A stretch of DNA of 64,000 nt from Gloeopeniophorella convolvens. Taxonomy: Eukaryota; Basidiomycota; Agaricomycetes; Russulales. A program made the position numbers and the translations under genes. The DNA is taken from NCBI GenBank assembly GCA_022496205.1, contig WTXD01000002.1, positions 1,116,001 to 1,180,000 on the forward strand, in the 5' to 3' direction. The notes below the pieces were generated by a model. That model saw only the letters and a list, made by a program, of their open reading frames with translations. It was not told the origin of the DNA and ran no database searches. Positions 22,154 through 34,041 of the stretch are shown piece after piece. Numbering within the stretch: the first letter of the stretch is position 1; each line of letters begins with the position of its first letter.

Positions 22154-23176
22154 ATGGCCGCATCGGAACCGGTGTTACAAGATGGGTTGAACTACTGGGG
22201 GAACCAGGACACGACGTACGACGGCGTTTTGGGTGGGTCTACTGGATGCCGACTCCGATTGTGCTCGTTTGATCTGATCTTTACGTTGCGCATGGCAGGC
22301 GGCTTCGGTTCAGGCGTACTATCTCTTCCCCCATTCTCGACACCTATCAGCCTAACAATCACATTTAGTCGCTTCCTCGGGTAGAGTCTCTTGGCTCCAG
22401 GAAATTCTTGCTATATCTACTCCCAGAACTCTCTACTGTGCCATCTGCGAGCCGCCCTCTGAAGGTACCCCCAGCCCGTCGCACTCGCGCTCTCGATGTG
22501 GGGGCCGGCATTGGACGCGTCACTTCTGATACACTCCTCCATCTCATTTCCGATGTCGTACTGCTGGAGCCCGTAGGGTCCTTGGTCCAAACTGCCCTCG
22601 CCCGTGGTCGTGCCAGTGAGGCGGAGCCCCCTCCAGAAAAAGAAAGCAAGCTGCCCCTACAGAAGCGCAAATGGAAAGGAATTGCCAACGGCTCCAAGAG
22701 TGTAACCTTCCTTCAAGGCACACTCCAAGCTTGTGACCCGTCCCATCCCACGCAGACCGCCACACCCCTGGGTCGCGTGGGCTATGTACCCCTAACACCC
22801 GACGAGGATTCTGGGTTCGACGTGGTTTGGTGCCAGTGGTGCCTCATGTACATGAAGGATGAAGACCTCATTGCGTTCCTTAAACGGAGTCAAGCTGCGT
22901 TACGCAAGGAGAGTCGGGGGGCCATCGTTGTGAAAGAAAATGTGTGTAGCGATGGCGACGGCGGCGTTCCGGTGGTTCATTTTGACGAGGAAGACTCGAG
23001 TGTGACGCGGTGCGTATTTCCCTTTCTCCAAAGGTCGACGCGTCCTGACGATACCGAATAGGTCGGACTTGCATTGGAAGAAGGTTTTCCGCGAGGCTGG
23101 TCTCAGTCTGATACACGAGCGGGTGCAGTACGGGTTACCGAAGGGCTTATTCACGGTGAAGATGTACGTGTTCTAG
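22154..23176 (+). CDS. TAE1: Protein alpha-N-terminal methyltransferase (NTM1/TAE1 family)
   Basis: Reads MAASEPVLQDGLNYWGNQDT, then across two introns GVLGGFGSG and SLPRVESLGSRKFLLYLLPE. SAM motif I is ALDVGAGIGRVTSDTLL, with DVVLLEPVGSLV as strand 2. Then come FDVVWCQWCLMYMKDEDLIA and GAIVVKENVCSDGDGG, the family's conserved Asn-Val-containing strand and active-site region. The last exon gives SDLHWKKVFREAGLSLIHER and ends TVKMYVF at 23176. The enzyme methylates the alpha-amino group of proteins with an N-terminal X-Pro-Lys after Met removal, mainly ribosomal proteins in yeast. It carries an insertion of roughly 60 residues (about 22,600-22,790) rich in Lys/Glu/Pro between strands 2 and 3, longer than in human NTMT1. 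Confidence 0.9.
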
Positions 23177-23334
23177 CATCCTACGTCGCGAGCCAGCTAC
23201 TCACGCAGACACGACCGCCAGGTATGCACTGAGGTGACGGAGGTAGCGAAGGCCAAGCGGTTGACTGGTAATTGGAGGTAGTCTTTAGCCCGAAAGACTG
23301 TCTATGTAGTACAGGGTCGACGCAAACCATAGCG

Positions 23335-23708
23335 TCACGCAGCCCGAAGCTTGGCCTTTTGTGCTTGCTTCCGGTTCTCCTTGATGATGGTGTTGCCAAT
23401 GAACCCGCCAATGGCAGACAAGCCAACGACAAGAATCAAGGCAGGTAGACGGACTGCCCATTCCCGTGGTGGGAACCACGCCTGTATTGGACTTGATGCG
23501 TCGAAGAAAGGCTGGGTATCGAGTCAGTCCGAGGAGGCGAACTCATGAGATGACACGTACGACTAGGAGGGCCCATGTAGTATAGTAGACGAAGACAGCG
23601 GCAGCGGCTGCCATCATGGCCCCGCCAAGTAGTTTATCTGAGACCGCCTGAGATACCTGTATGTCATTGCGAGTGTTTACGGGGATGCAGGGAGGTCGAG
23701 CGCACCAT
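23335..23708 (-). CDS. DPM2: DPM2, regulatory subunit of dolichol-phosphate-mannose synthase
   Basis: A small two-helix membrane protein of roughly 85 residues. The start codon is the whole coding content of exon 1: ATG is followed at once by an intron (GTGCGC...ACATACAG), and exon 2 reads VSQAVSDKLLGGAMMAAAAA, VFVYYTTWALLV. After another intron come FDASSPIQAWFPPREWAVRL and PALILVVGLSAIGGFIGNTI, ending ENRKQKAKLRAA at 23335. Helix 1, the FPPREWA loop, helix 2 and the basic C-terminal tail match DPM2 closely. It stabilises the synthase that makes dolichol-P-mannose for N-glycosylation, GPI and O-mannosylation at the ER. It is divergent from TRS120, 151 bp between starts. Confidence 0.92.
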
Positions 23709-23859
23709 GGCTGAAGAGAAGGAAGAGACACGTCGGAGGCGCTGCGACTCGACGCGTGACCTTGACTATCATTCCCTTCCAGGCCATCTTGACCTTCACT
23801 CAAGCCTGCTTTGAGACGATTGCGCACGCCGGGCTCGTTCGCAGTCGTAACATCAGCCC

Positions 23860-26800
23860 ATGGAGTACCCCGCCTTTGCGTCTCTCGCTCACTTTCGCAT
23901 TCTCTTGGTTCCAGTGGGCTCCATCTCGAGGACCACCTTTGACCAATGGGCCGCGGATATCCGGACGCTCGAGAACATCCGCCTGAGCGACATCCCGCCA
24001 GGGACCAAAGATGATAAAGGTGCGCACACCTACTCTAGCTCGTAGGTTCTGCTCGCCGAACGATGACTGTCCAGCACGATTCATGCCCAGTCCCAAGTCG
24101 AAGGGATACTTACATCTAAGCTTCCCGAGCCATCCTCCACCATCATCCCATAATGCTATGTCTCTGTTTCGACCATCGCATTTCCCTCTCGGCGTCATTG
24201 GCATAGCGACGTGCTCCCAAACCGATTCGCTCACGTCCATCGCTGCTGAATTCAATGGCGCTGTGAGGGACCTATTTTCCCCAGACTCCGTGTACCCCCT
24301 TGCCAAGAACTGCTTTGTCTTCGAAGAGGGAGACGGGACGACAAATCTCAACCTTGGAGATCACTTGCCTGGACTTGTGATCATACCAAGTATGATGGGT
24401 AACAAGAAGGAGAATATCGAGACACTTCTTGCTGACCTGTGCTCGAACATACTGGCGGAGTTCTCCACTGTGGTATGTACTATGTCGCACCGCTACCCGC
24501 CTCCCTTGACTGAAGTACACGTTCAAGGTCGATACACTGGAAAGTCCATTGGGAAACGAATATTTGAACGCGTCGCTGTTTCCGTTCTTTCCGTCTTCCG
24601 TGGACATCCCAAAACCGCTCGTAGATGACGAGCCAGAATCACTATCGCGGCTCTCGTCGTACAACAGTCAACCGGAGCTTGCTACGAGCCCCATGCGGAG
24701 GGGCTCAACCCCGATACTTGGGATGAAACGCAATTCGTCAATGGGACCCGGGTTGACTATGGCACCAACTCGCCAGAGCACGCTCGCAGTACCTCAGACA
24801 CGTAAACGTCAAAGCGTGATCGGCGCGGTGTCTTCACATGGGAGGCTTTTCAAAGTTCTGGCGGACTTCTTCATTCTCGCAGGACGCGCCGAGGATGCCT
24901 CAGTCTGGTGCGTGTCCTTCGCTTTTTCTGGTGCATGCGGCGTTTGATTGATGATGCCAGGTATTCAGAAGCTATCGCCTTGTTCAAGGCTGCTCCAGAC
25001 CCTGTGTGGTATGCATCCGCACTAGAAGGTCTGGCCACCGTCTCATTGCTGGAGGCCTGGTCTGGACAGGGTTTGGTAGGTGCTTCTGTGCTGTGTTACA
25101 ACGCGTTTTCACGTTCATGTCTGCAGCAAGCATCCATGAGCACAGCCAGGGAGCCTTGGGGCGAACTCTCCGAAAAACTTGAACAGGCAATCGCGCTGTA
25201 TGCGAAACCAGGGCCTCAGTCGGATGCCGATCAACGCTACGACCTGCTTGCGTATCTTTACACCACCGCAGTCATGCGCCACAGCTCTCTCTTATTTGCA
25301 ACGTGGGCTGCCAAGGGCTGGGGTCCGCTTGCATTCACCGCGCTGATGCATCCTGGGCCTGCACCATACATCCCTCCTACACTGTCGCATCCCGACTCAC
25401 ATCTACCCAGTAGTCGAGACCGCTTGTCTTCCATCTCCGGCGTCGCGCGCTCGCAGATGGCAGCGGTCATTGCTCAAGCCCATGGGCCATGGCTTCTACA
25501 CCTGGGCCACCGCGAACGTCTCATCATCCTACAAAACATCGCCTACTTGTATTCATCTTTAGGCTATCACCGCAAGGAGGCGTATATCCTTCGCGAGGTG
25601 GTCGGCTGCGTCATGGACATGGTTGTGTGTGGTCGAGAGGAGAATAGCCCAATACTTTCCTCTGCGATCACCGTGAACGGCAAGGCACCCAATGAACCGG
25701 GGGCTGTAGCTGTCAAAGGTGGCGAGAGTTCAATAGGGAACGAGAGCGTGCTCAGATTAGTCAAGCATATCTGCAGTATACACGGTGTCAACTTGACAGC
25801 GGTAGGGCTGGTTGACTCAGCCAATCAGGTACCAAAAGCCGAGGTTACTGCCCTACAAGATGTGGACGAGGATGATGTGCCGCATGAGCCGTATGGCTGG
25901 CCGGAGTTGCAGATCGGTATCGTCCGGGAAGCACTCGCGGTCGCAGAGTCGCTTCCAGGTGAGTAGCTGTGGTATGCGTCGGCTCGTCTCCGACAATTAT
26001 GCAGATCCACCGTCTGTGGCACAGTTCTCACTCTCTGCACTCAAGTCACTGCACACCGTATTCAGTGATGACGACCAGTATCACATATACTACACGTCCA
26101 ACCGGGCGCTTACAGCCGCAAAGCGGAGGGGAGATACGAGGCTGATGGATTATTGGTCCGGGCAACCAGTAGTCAGCATCGAGCTGCTTCAGTGGGTGGT
26201 GTGAGTGCTACATTTCCCTTGTTCTGATGTTGTCTCTTGCAGACCGTCACCGTCAAAATCACTAGTTGAAAACCCTGCATCTATGCTTGTCCAGAGAAAA
26301 TCGGAAGGCGTAGGTGGGCTCGCTCAGGGAACTAGCCCGTTCCTTTACGACCCAAGGAAACCTCTGGCAGCGCGTGTGAGCCAACTGGGGTGACAGTGCA
26401 GGGTACTGCATACTCACGTACACCGCTCACAGGGAAAGACCCTCGTTGTGAAGGACGAGCCTTTAGAGTTTGTGGTCACCTTGCGCAACCCTTTCGTGTT
26501 CGATCTTGAGCTCCAAAACCTTAGTCTCAGGTAAGTAAGACTAGGGACGCACCCCCTGGCGGGGCCTTGACACTTGATGTTGCCTTTTCAGCACCTCCGG
26601 CGTCGCCTTTGACACGAGGCCCGTCTCCGTAACCATCCCTGCAAACTCTCTTCACCCTGTCGCGCTATTAGGCAAGCCCTTGGTGGACGGCACACTCGTC
26701 ATCAAGGGTTGCCATGTGCAGGCCCCTGGCGGCGCCTCCCGCGAGTTCCTCCTGCCGTTGTCAACCACAGAAGAGGAGGAACGCAGATCGCGCCGGCGGA

Positions 26801-28647
26801 GCGCCATCGCGTGCGAATTCGGGCGGTCGAAGTACCAGGGCCTCGATCTGCGCCCGGGGAAAGCTGGCAAGAGGAGCAGCGTCCTTGTAAGTGCCTCGTC
26901 GAGCAATCGGTCTGTTCCGAAGTACTTGGAGTGCACCGTCGTGCCCGAGCAGCCTTTGTTGCGCATACGGTGGAGCTCGCTCACGCACGGCGCAGTGATG
27001 CTGTACAATGGTGAACAGTACGCACTCTGAGCTTGGGCATTGTTTTGGAGGCTGAAGCCGCTTGCAGGTCCACTCTTCGACTGACGTTGGAGAACGTCTC
27101 AGATCTGCCCATCGACTTCTTGAGGTTCTCTTTCGACGACTCGACGATGGCACCCGCGCAGGCGGCTTTGGCGGAGGGCGACCTACCGATCTACGACGCT
27201 TATGAGACAGAGTACCAGCTCATTAACCGGCCGGTGTTTTCGTGGAACTGCGAGCAAGCAGATACGGAAATATTACCCGGGAAGAAGACAGCCATCTCCG
27301 TGACATGCACAGGCAAAGTGGACTGGTACGTCGCTTCCACGGCGGATGGCTTCGTCCTGTTACTTACTGGAAGCAGCACGAGCGGTGGGATCTTCATCTC
27401 GTATGGTTACGTTCACCGACGTCAGGAGACCCTTTCCCAGCCGTCGGAGACATTTCATACCCGCCAGCTGTCGTACCCGGTCCTCGTCACCGTGTACCAT
27501 ATGCTAGAATGTCACAACATGGACATCTTCCCTCTCGGTGCTGGAGAATACGAGGTAGAGAAGGTGCCCGAGAGCCGGCGGGAGGCTTTATTCAGGGACG
27601 TCGAAGAAGAGGGCTGGTGTCTATTCTCCATTGACGTGAGAAATGCATATGGCCTGCCATTCGAGGTCGTCCTTGAGCGGGACCAAGAAGGTGAGCAAGT
27701 GTTTGTCTCGGAAACGTGATTCCGAGTGATCGCATGTTCTCTAGGTACCTCTGTAGCGTTAACTAGCTCCATTGTGGCACCTGGCTCGATGACACGGTGC
27801 GTCCGCGCGGGTTCCGGTCCTTCTTTGTATGCTGGTCGGCTCAGTCGGCTCCATTGCAGCATGGTTTTACCTCTGAAGAAGCTCCAGCTCCACGAGGAGA
27901 TCACAACACAGCCCATCCCGATGCTCTCGGACCGACAATTTGTCGTCGACAAGACCAAGCTGTCGTCCGCGGAGCACAAGCTGCAGCGCGAGCTGTTCTG
28001 GTACCGAGAAGAGCTATTCAAGTGCGTGCGCGGGCGCTGGCGCGAGGTCAGTTGTTCACTTTCTGCTCCCGGGGCATGTTCCATCTAAGCTAACTTGTCT
28101 GACCCACGCGACAGGCCGGCGGGACCCGGTCAGGCGAGCTGTCATTCAGGCAGCAGCGCATGACGCTGCCCATGCTCGAGACGCTCCGCACTGAGGCGGC
28201 GCGCGTACACATAGAGCTCGTCCGCCGCAGCGACACGAGCGACGAGCGACTGTCCGTCGCACGCAGGGGCGGGATGTACCAGCCGGCGCCGTACGAGTTT
28301 GTCTACCTCCGGCTGCGCATCACAAATTTTTCCCGTGAGCCGCGCTTTCCCCTGCACGCCACCCACGCACGTCTGACGCCGCGCATCCAGTGCAACCGTT
28401 GCTCCTGACAGTCGACATCACGGCGGACCCGGCGGACCACGTCATTCAGGAAGGTACCGCGTCGGACGTGTCGATAGGCCATCTCGAACCCGGCGCGGTG
28501 CGCGAGCTGGAGACACCGTTGTGCTTCGTTGCGTGCGGGCGCTTCCGCATACAGGCGGACGCGCGGACTGTCGGGGCGGTAGCGGGGACGCCGAGGGTTG
28601 GATCTGCTACGCTGAAAGCTATTGTCGAAGAAGACAATCCGCGTTAA
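23860..28647 (+). CDS. TRS120: TRAPP complex subunit TRS120 / TRAPPC9
   Basis: A large multi-exon protein of about 1,300 residues. It starts MEYPAFASLAHFRILLVPVG, the typical TRS120 opening with a beta strand followed by FDQWAADIRTLENIRLSDIP. The middle part is helical repeat-like (RLFKVLADFFILAGRAEDAS, AIALFKAAPDPVWYASALEG, LQNIAYLYSSLGYHRKEAYI). The C-terminal half has several beta-sandwich-like domains (LSTSGVAFDTRPVSVTIPAN, SFDDSTMAPAQAAL, ELETPLCFVACGRFRI) and ends KAIVEEDNPR at 28647. TRS120 defines the TRAPPII complex, which activates Rab GTPases at the late Golgi. It lies close to YPT1 and VPS55. Confidence 0.9.
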
Positions 28648-28908
28648 GTCATATTTATCATAGACACCAGCGATATAAGTTATTGTTCGCTTCCTGGGAA
28701 GCGCGTTGTTAGGGTTATTGTTTCGCCTTGTGCGTTCCTACTTCGCAGGAAGTATCGAGAAGGTAGACCTAAAGGTCAAACTCGTGATGACTAGGTGTGC
28801 GTCCACCCCATAATCGCACCAATATGTGGGCCGAGCGAAGTCGAGAGCAGTATATATCACATCATTAATTGATACACACAAACCATTGGAAACTAAATCG
28901 TGAGTGCA

Positions 28909-29510
28909 CTAGTCGAAGTCCGAGTCGTCCTGCTTGAATGCGGCAGTATACGCCAGAATGGTCCCGTACACGAGCCTGCACGTGGAGAGCAAAAGGCCCG
29001 CATCAGCACGGCACGGAAGGGGGTTGGTTGGGAAGCAGCCAAGCCGAGGACTGCGGAACACGCACCCGCCGCCTATGAGGGACATGACACTCGCGCCGGG
29101 CTTGATAATCTCCGAATGCGCGAGTATGAGCGGGAGCGCGAAGCCAGTCACGACGATGACGGCTGTGATAAAACAGCCGAGGTCGATGGGGCCTGAGCCC
29201 TCGCTGTAGTCGGCGGTCGAGAAGTCGTCGCCGCCGCAGTGCACGAAGAGCGCGTTGGGGAGTGGCGCGATGACGAATGTCAACGCTGTCCGGCGCGCGG
29301 ATCAGCTGGACGAGCGGTGCGCAGCCTGGGTGGGCGACGCACCGACGAAGAGAGGGAGCCAGTTGGACCAGAGGGCGCAGGAGAGGATGATCATGAGGAA
29401 CCCCACGGCCAGCACGAAGGATAGCAGGATGACGGCTTTTGATGGGACATTACTTTCCTATGTGGTGGTAGGGTGAGAAAGAGAGACGTACTCTTGAGAC
29501 CTGCGGCCAT
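28909..29510 (-). CDS. VPS55: VPS55 / OB-RGRP endosomal membrane protein
   Basis: About 140 residues with four hydrophobic helices, built from spliced exons: MAAGLK, then TVILLSFVLAVGFLMIILSC, ALWSNWLPLFV, ALTFVIAPLPNALFVHCGGD, PIDLGCFITAVIVVTGFALP, LILAHSEIIKPGASVMSLIG and LVYGTILAYTAAFKQDDSDF, ending at 28909. The order and residues match yeast Vps55 (SLKTIIFLSFVLAIGF). Intron 1 uses the acceptor CAAAAG to give LKTVILL, and intron 2 joins LFV to ALTFV. Vps55 works with Vps68 in late endosome to vacuole sorting. A Met 15 codons upstream is possible. The gene is tail-to-tail with TRS120 (261 bp) and on the same strand as YPT1. Confidence 0.92.
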
Positions 29511-29839
29511 GTTGTTGTATTTGTCGGAGAGCGAGTTCCAGTGCATCGCGGCCTCGCTGCTGGGAAAGAAGCTCATCGGGGCGTTGCACACGTGCCCGTC
29601 CGTTTAAACCCGGGCGCTCCCTCGTCTCGCCACTCTCCGCACAACTCAGCTCGCTCCGTTCATCGCTTCCTTTCACGCAAACGAGGCGAGGGAAACATGG
29701 ATATTGCACAGCAAGCGCAGAGGTAAAGAAGACACGCGGCGAAGGTAAGATGAAGATGTAGAGTAGAACAACCATTAAACACCCTCCCCGGCGTTCCCAG
29801 GCGCTGGTACGATAAATATAACGTCCAGAGACCGGGCGA

Positions 29840-30884
29840 TCAGCAGCATCCTCCAGCCTGCGCTTGTTGTACATTCTGGCCCGGCGTAATCGTTGACGAC
29901 TTGCCGGTGCCGGGTGCAGACGGGGTAGAGCCCATACTAGATATCACATTAGCGGGGAGCGCTGCGGGGCAACACAATTCAAACTTACCGATCCTTAATC
30001 TGCTTGGCCATGGTCAAGAAAGCCTGCTCGACGTTCGTCGCATTCTTGGCAGACGTCTCAAGGAACGGAATGGAAAGCTGGTCAGCGAATTCCTACATGA
30101 TAAACAGTGAGCGGACTGTCTCTCGGAAACAAACCGGCAGAGACAAACCTTCGCCACACCGTACTCCACGACCTTCTTGCTGGTAAGGTCAGACTTGTTA
30201 CCAACAAGCAGCTTATTCACGCCCTCGGAAGCGTAGCGGTCGATCTCCTGCAGCCACTGCTTGACGTTCGTGAACGTGTCTAGATTCGGGGTGCGAGTCA
30301 ACATCAGCACGGATGAACCCCGAATACAAAAAAGCAAGGACGGACCGTTGTCGGTGACGTCGTAAACAACAATGATACCGTGCGCTCCACGGTAGTACGA
30401 CGAGGTGATAGTGCGGAAGCGTTCCTGCCCTGTGATAGGGTCGTCGGTGACTGAGTGATATGCACACGGTCAAATGCCAATTACCTGCAGTATCCCACTA
30501 TACACGAAAAACGCAACCCGATCAGCTTATCGTTGAGCGGACGGAAATACACAGGGGAGCGGAGTGGTCCGTCGGAGTGGAGCCGTGGCAAAGGGTAGTG
30601 CTTGTGCCACGACGCCATGGACTGCGGAAAGTGGGCGGAATGAGACTCACGATTTGAAGCTTGACGGTCTTGCCCTCGAGCTCAATGGTGCGGATCTTGA
30701 AGTCGACGCCGATGGTGGAGATGTAGCTCTCTGTGTAGGTGTCGTCTGCGAAACGGAGGAGCAGGCAAGACTGGGCCGGGGTTGTGAGCTGATAGGGTTT
30801 ACGCGAGACAAAGGATAGTACCTTGCCGACACCGGAGTCGCCGATGAGGAGCAGCTTGAAGAGATAGTCGTATTCGTTGTGCAT
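29840..30884 (-). CDS. YPT1: Rab GTPase Ypt1 (Rab1)
   Basis: Starts [20 protein letters not shown] with the P-loop split by the first intron (GK then [10 protein letters not shown]). The switch and base motifs are all present: [67 protein letters not shown] and [20 protein letters not shown]. The last exon reads [20 protein letters not shown] and ends AQAGGCC at 29840, a double-cysteine geranylgeranylation site. Total about 204 residues, the normal length. Ypt1 controls ER to Golgi transport and autophagy and is activated by TRAPP complexes. At least six introns. It is divergent from the aspartic protease gene, 180 bp between starts. Confidence 0.96.
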
Positions 30885-31064
30885 AGTGGCGAGGGGCGAA
30901 GACGAGACTGAGTGAGGGAGAGGGAGGAGACAGACAAGATTGAAGGGCAACAGACGAGGCCCGTCGCCTTCATGTGTGACGCGCGTCCCTGTGTGACACC
31001 ACCGTAACACCCGGCGCACCCGAGTCGTCACACAGTCACAAAGCGCTGCTTTCCTTGTTCTGCC

Positions 31065-32752
31065 ATGGCCGACGACCCTGCCACCGTCCCACTCAGGCGC
31101 GTCTCCTGCGACCCAATCGGTCGCCCTGTCAGGCTCTCAGGCGCCGTGCCAACCCTCAATAGCGCCGATTTGTGCGACTTTCCTCCACTGGTAGTCAATA
31201 GCGTCTCACTCTATGTAGCACATACCTCGCTCTTATCAGGTTGTTCTCGGGCGCTCCGCGCGCAGCTCGCTTTCTATCTAATTCCGGGCCCTCCTACACA
31301 GCATCGGCGGCCAAAACCTCGAGCTGATTTTTGACACCGGCTCTGCAGATTTGGCACGCACGGCCTGCTCGGCGTTGGCTTGCCAGTCAAAGCTAACCAT
31401 TTTCCTCGCAGTGGGTCGCAGGGCCAAATTGCACTTCCGAAGGATGCACTGGCGTCACTAAATATGATAACACATCAACTCTCTTGTTGACGAACCATAC
31501 TTTCAGCCTGGACTATCTGGTGGGATCCGTGAATGGCGTCGTCGGTTCTGAGACGATCTCTCTGGGGCCATATGAAATCTCCCCTCAGGCTTTTGGCAAG
31601 TCCTCAGCGAACTGTAACTAATTGCCTGTCCTGATCGTCAGCTAGCTCTCGTAGATGGGACCACTGGCCTTAATTTGTCGAGCGTTGGTAACAGTGGCAT
31701 CTTGGGGTTCTCTTTCCCAGACGCGGCAGTGATACCCCCCACCGCTGGTCAGACTCTCTTGGAGAACGTCTTTTCGTACTTGGACGATGACCATCGCTTC
31801 TTTGCTTTTCATCTTGGCAGAGATGTTCTTGACTCATCTCTCAGCCTGGGCCAGCTCGATGATACTTTTTCTCACGGTGATGGAAGCTTCGCATACACTC
31901 ACGTCTACCAGGGTTCGCAACCTGCACCAGATTTCTGGAAGCTCCCACTTCGTTCTGTCTCGCTCAATGGTAGTGTAATCATCTCTGCATTCACACAGTC
32001 TCGCGTATCGGGGTCTCCTACACCTATCGCCGTTCTCGACACCGGCACAACCTTCATGTTGGGCCCATCTGTAGACGTTGAAGAACTCTGGAAGCTAGTT
32101 GGCGGAGCTAGGAAGCTAGGAGGGCTTTGGCAGGTCAAATGCAACCGTGCGGTAAAGGTTGGGTTCACCCTCGGCGATGGTGGCGCAGCCATAGAATACA
32201 TCGTCGACCCCGCGGACATAAGCTGGAAAATCGATGTAGAAGATGAGTGGTGCACAGGGGGAATTCAGGAAAGCAACGATGTGAGTCTCTCGCTTCGCGA
32301 GACCCCGTCGCCCATTCTGTGCCCCCGCTCTAGGTGAACTCCGGTGATTGGATTCTAGGGGCGACATTCCTTCGTGTGAGTCCTGTACCACATATCGACA
32401 ATTCCTTGCCCTCAATGACTGTTAGAATGTTTACGTGACTTGCCACGGCACCACCGTTACCTCACCGCCACGCATCGGTCTGCTCGCCCTGACCGACCCC
32501 TCGGAGGCTCTCGCGCGCTTCCAACAGGATCGGGGCCCTGACACGCTCCCGCCAATCAGCACCCACGCCAGCATCGCGGCCCGCAGTGCGTTTGGCCACC
32601 TCGCGCCGGGCGCAATTTGCGCCATCGTGCTTGTCGTTTCGTTCTGGTTCGGCGGGTCGGCGGTGTGGCTGGCCGAAGCCTGGAAGGCCCGCAAGCGCAC
32701 TGACGGTGGGAGCAGGAAGGCGTGGACTGGCGCGCCGTCTCGACAGCCTTGA
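31065..32752 (+). CDS. Membrane-anchored aspartic protease (pepsin family A1)
   Basis: Both catalytic motifs are visible: [17 protein letters not shown] around 31300-31350 and [15 protein letters not shown] near 32040. Between them come [40 protein letters not shown] and [17 protein letters not shown]; after them [12 protein letters not shown] and [15 protein letters not shown] with GLLAL, the usual pepsin C-lobe. The protein ends with a hydrophobic helix ([20 protein letters not shown]) and a basic tail ending GAPSRQP at 32752, so it is probably bound to a membrane (a tail too charged for a GPI signal). The N-terminus is uncertain: the first Met at 31065 ([14 protein letters not shown]) gives no signal peptide, and I could not join it to the first catalytic exon with a clean GT-AG intron. 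Confidence 0.85.
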
Positions 32753-32964
32753 AGCCTTCAACCATGTTATCCTGCGCGTCCACATGAAACCGTTGTCTTA
32801 GAAGGAAGTATCCATGCAATCGCGTTATCAAAGCCTAATGATACATACATGCTACATACATTCGCGAGAGAGAAACAGAAGGCAGATATGAATGGAAGTA
32901 CGAAGCTTACACAGGCTGGGCCCCAGCGCGCGCGCGGGCGGACGCGTCGGACCGCGCCTAGAGG

Positions 32965-33562
32965 CTAATAGCCCTGCGGTGGGCTGCCGTACGATGGCTG
33001 ATACCCTGCCTGATGAGGGACGTGTGTGTACTCAGGCTGATAGCCCGGCTGGAACCCGCCCCAACCCGCATTGTTGGCGGGCAGCGCGGGTTCCCACCTG
33101 CAAGAGCAGGCAGCGTCCCGGCATCAGTTATTGAACAGGTGCACCCGACGGCGATCAACAGCAACGCTGGAAGTAGAAGACGCACCCGCTCTGCGTCGGG
33201 ACATGCCAGTTGCACGTCCCGCATACCCAGATGTAACGCTTCTTGAACGGCACGACAGGTACAAGGAAGAGCGAGAACCACGTGCGGGACGTGGCACGCA
33301 CGACGGTCGCTGTGGAGCCGGGTCAGCCTCGGGAGCTTCGATCGGGGCGAGGCGATTACCGTTGTGACACTTTGGGCAGACGCGAGGGGTACCGTCGACG
33401 ATCTTGAGGCGGTTGTTAAAGCCGACTGTGGGGTAAGAGGTATGTGGGAAGGCAGATGCGCGCTGATCCAAGATTTACGCACACAAGATGGGTAGGAAGA
33501 CTGGAAGAAGATAGGATGTCAGACTATATGGAGAGCTAGGCGTTCCAGGACTCACGGAACAT
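32965..33562 (-). CDS. Zinc-ribbon protein with Gly/Tyr/Pro-rich tail
   Basis: A small five-exon gene whose parts are all short. Spliced, it reads MFLFLPILFGFNNRLKIVDG, TPRVCPKCHNATVVRATSRT, WFSLFLVPVVPFKKRYIWVC, GTCNWHVPTQSGWEPALPAN and a tail of AGWGGFQPGYQPEYTHVPHQ, AGYQPSYGSPPQGY ending at 32965. Two CxxC knuckles (CPKC and CGTC) form a zinc ribbon, with a short hydrophobic segment between them. The family of small fungal zinc-ribbon proteins with this WF-LFxVPxxPF core has no settled function. The repeated GYQPxY tail is intrinsically disordered and could mediate self-association. It is tail-to-tail with the aspartic protease gene (212 bp). Confidence 0.85.
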
Positions 33563-34041
33563 GATCGATGGTGGGGGTAGTGGGAGTCGAGGGGCAAGGT
33601 GTACTCGGCGCGATGCAGTGCTGGCTGCGGGCAGGCTCGCAATGAGTCGTCGGACCCAATCCGGCTATTTGGCTCTTGGCCTCGCTTGGCTCAGCGTGCC
33701 TCACACTCACGCTCAGCCAAAGTCCGACGCAAAGTGGAGGAAACAGACAACAAAGTGTGTTTTTAAATTCTTCTATGTGACCTTTCCTACGATGCTGCGG
33801 GATTTCAGTGTGTTAGGACAGACCGGCAACAGTGCACTACAGACAAATAAAGATATCTATGTATGCGAGCGGCGAAGTGATATGTAGCAGGAGTATAAAT
33901 CAGACTGCGGGGGCCAAAGGCCATCAGATAGCAAGGGTAACAAATGAAAGCGAAGAGCGGAAGATATCACATAAATAGGTGCCAGCTGGGTAACGGGGCA
34001 AAATGTCCGAGGGTTTGCGCGTGTCCGTTGAGATGGGGCGC
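33563..34041. other. Promoter region of the zinc-ribbon gene
   Basis: About 480 bases between the transcription factor stop and the zinc-ribbon gene start, both minus strand. No coding sequence recognised. Confidence 0.5.
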
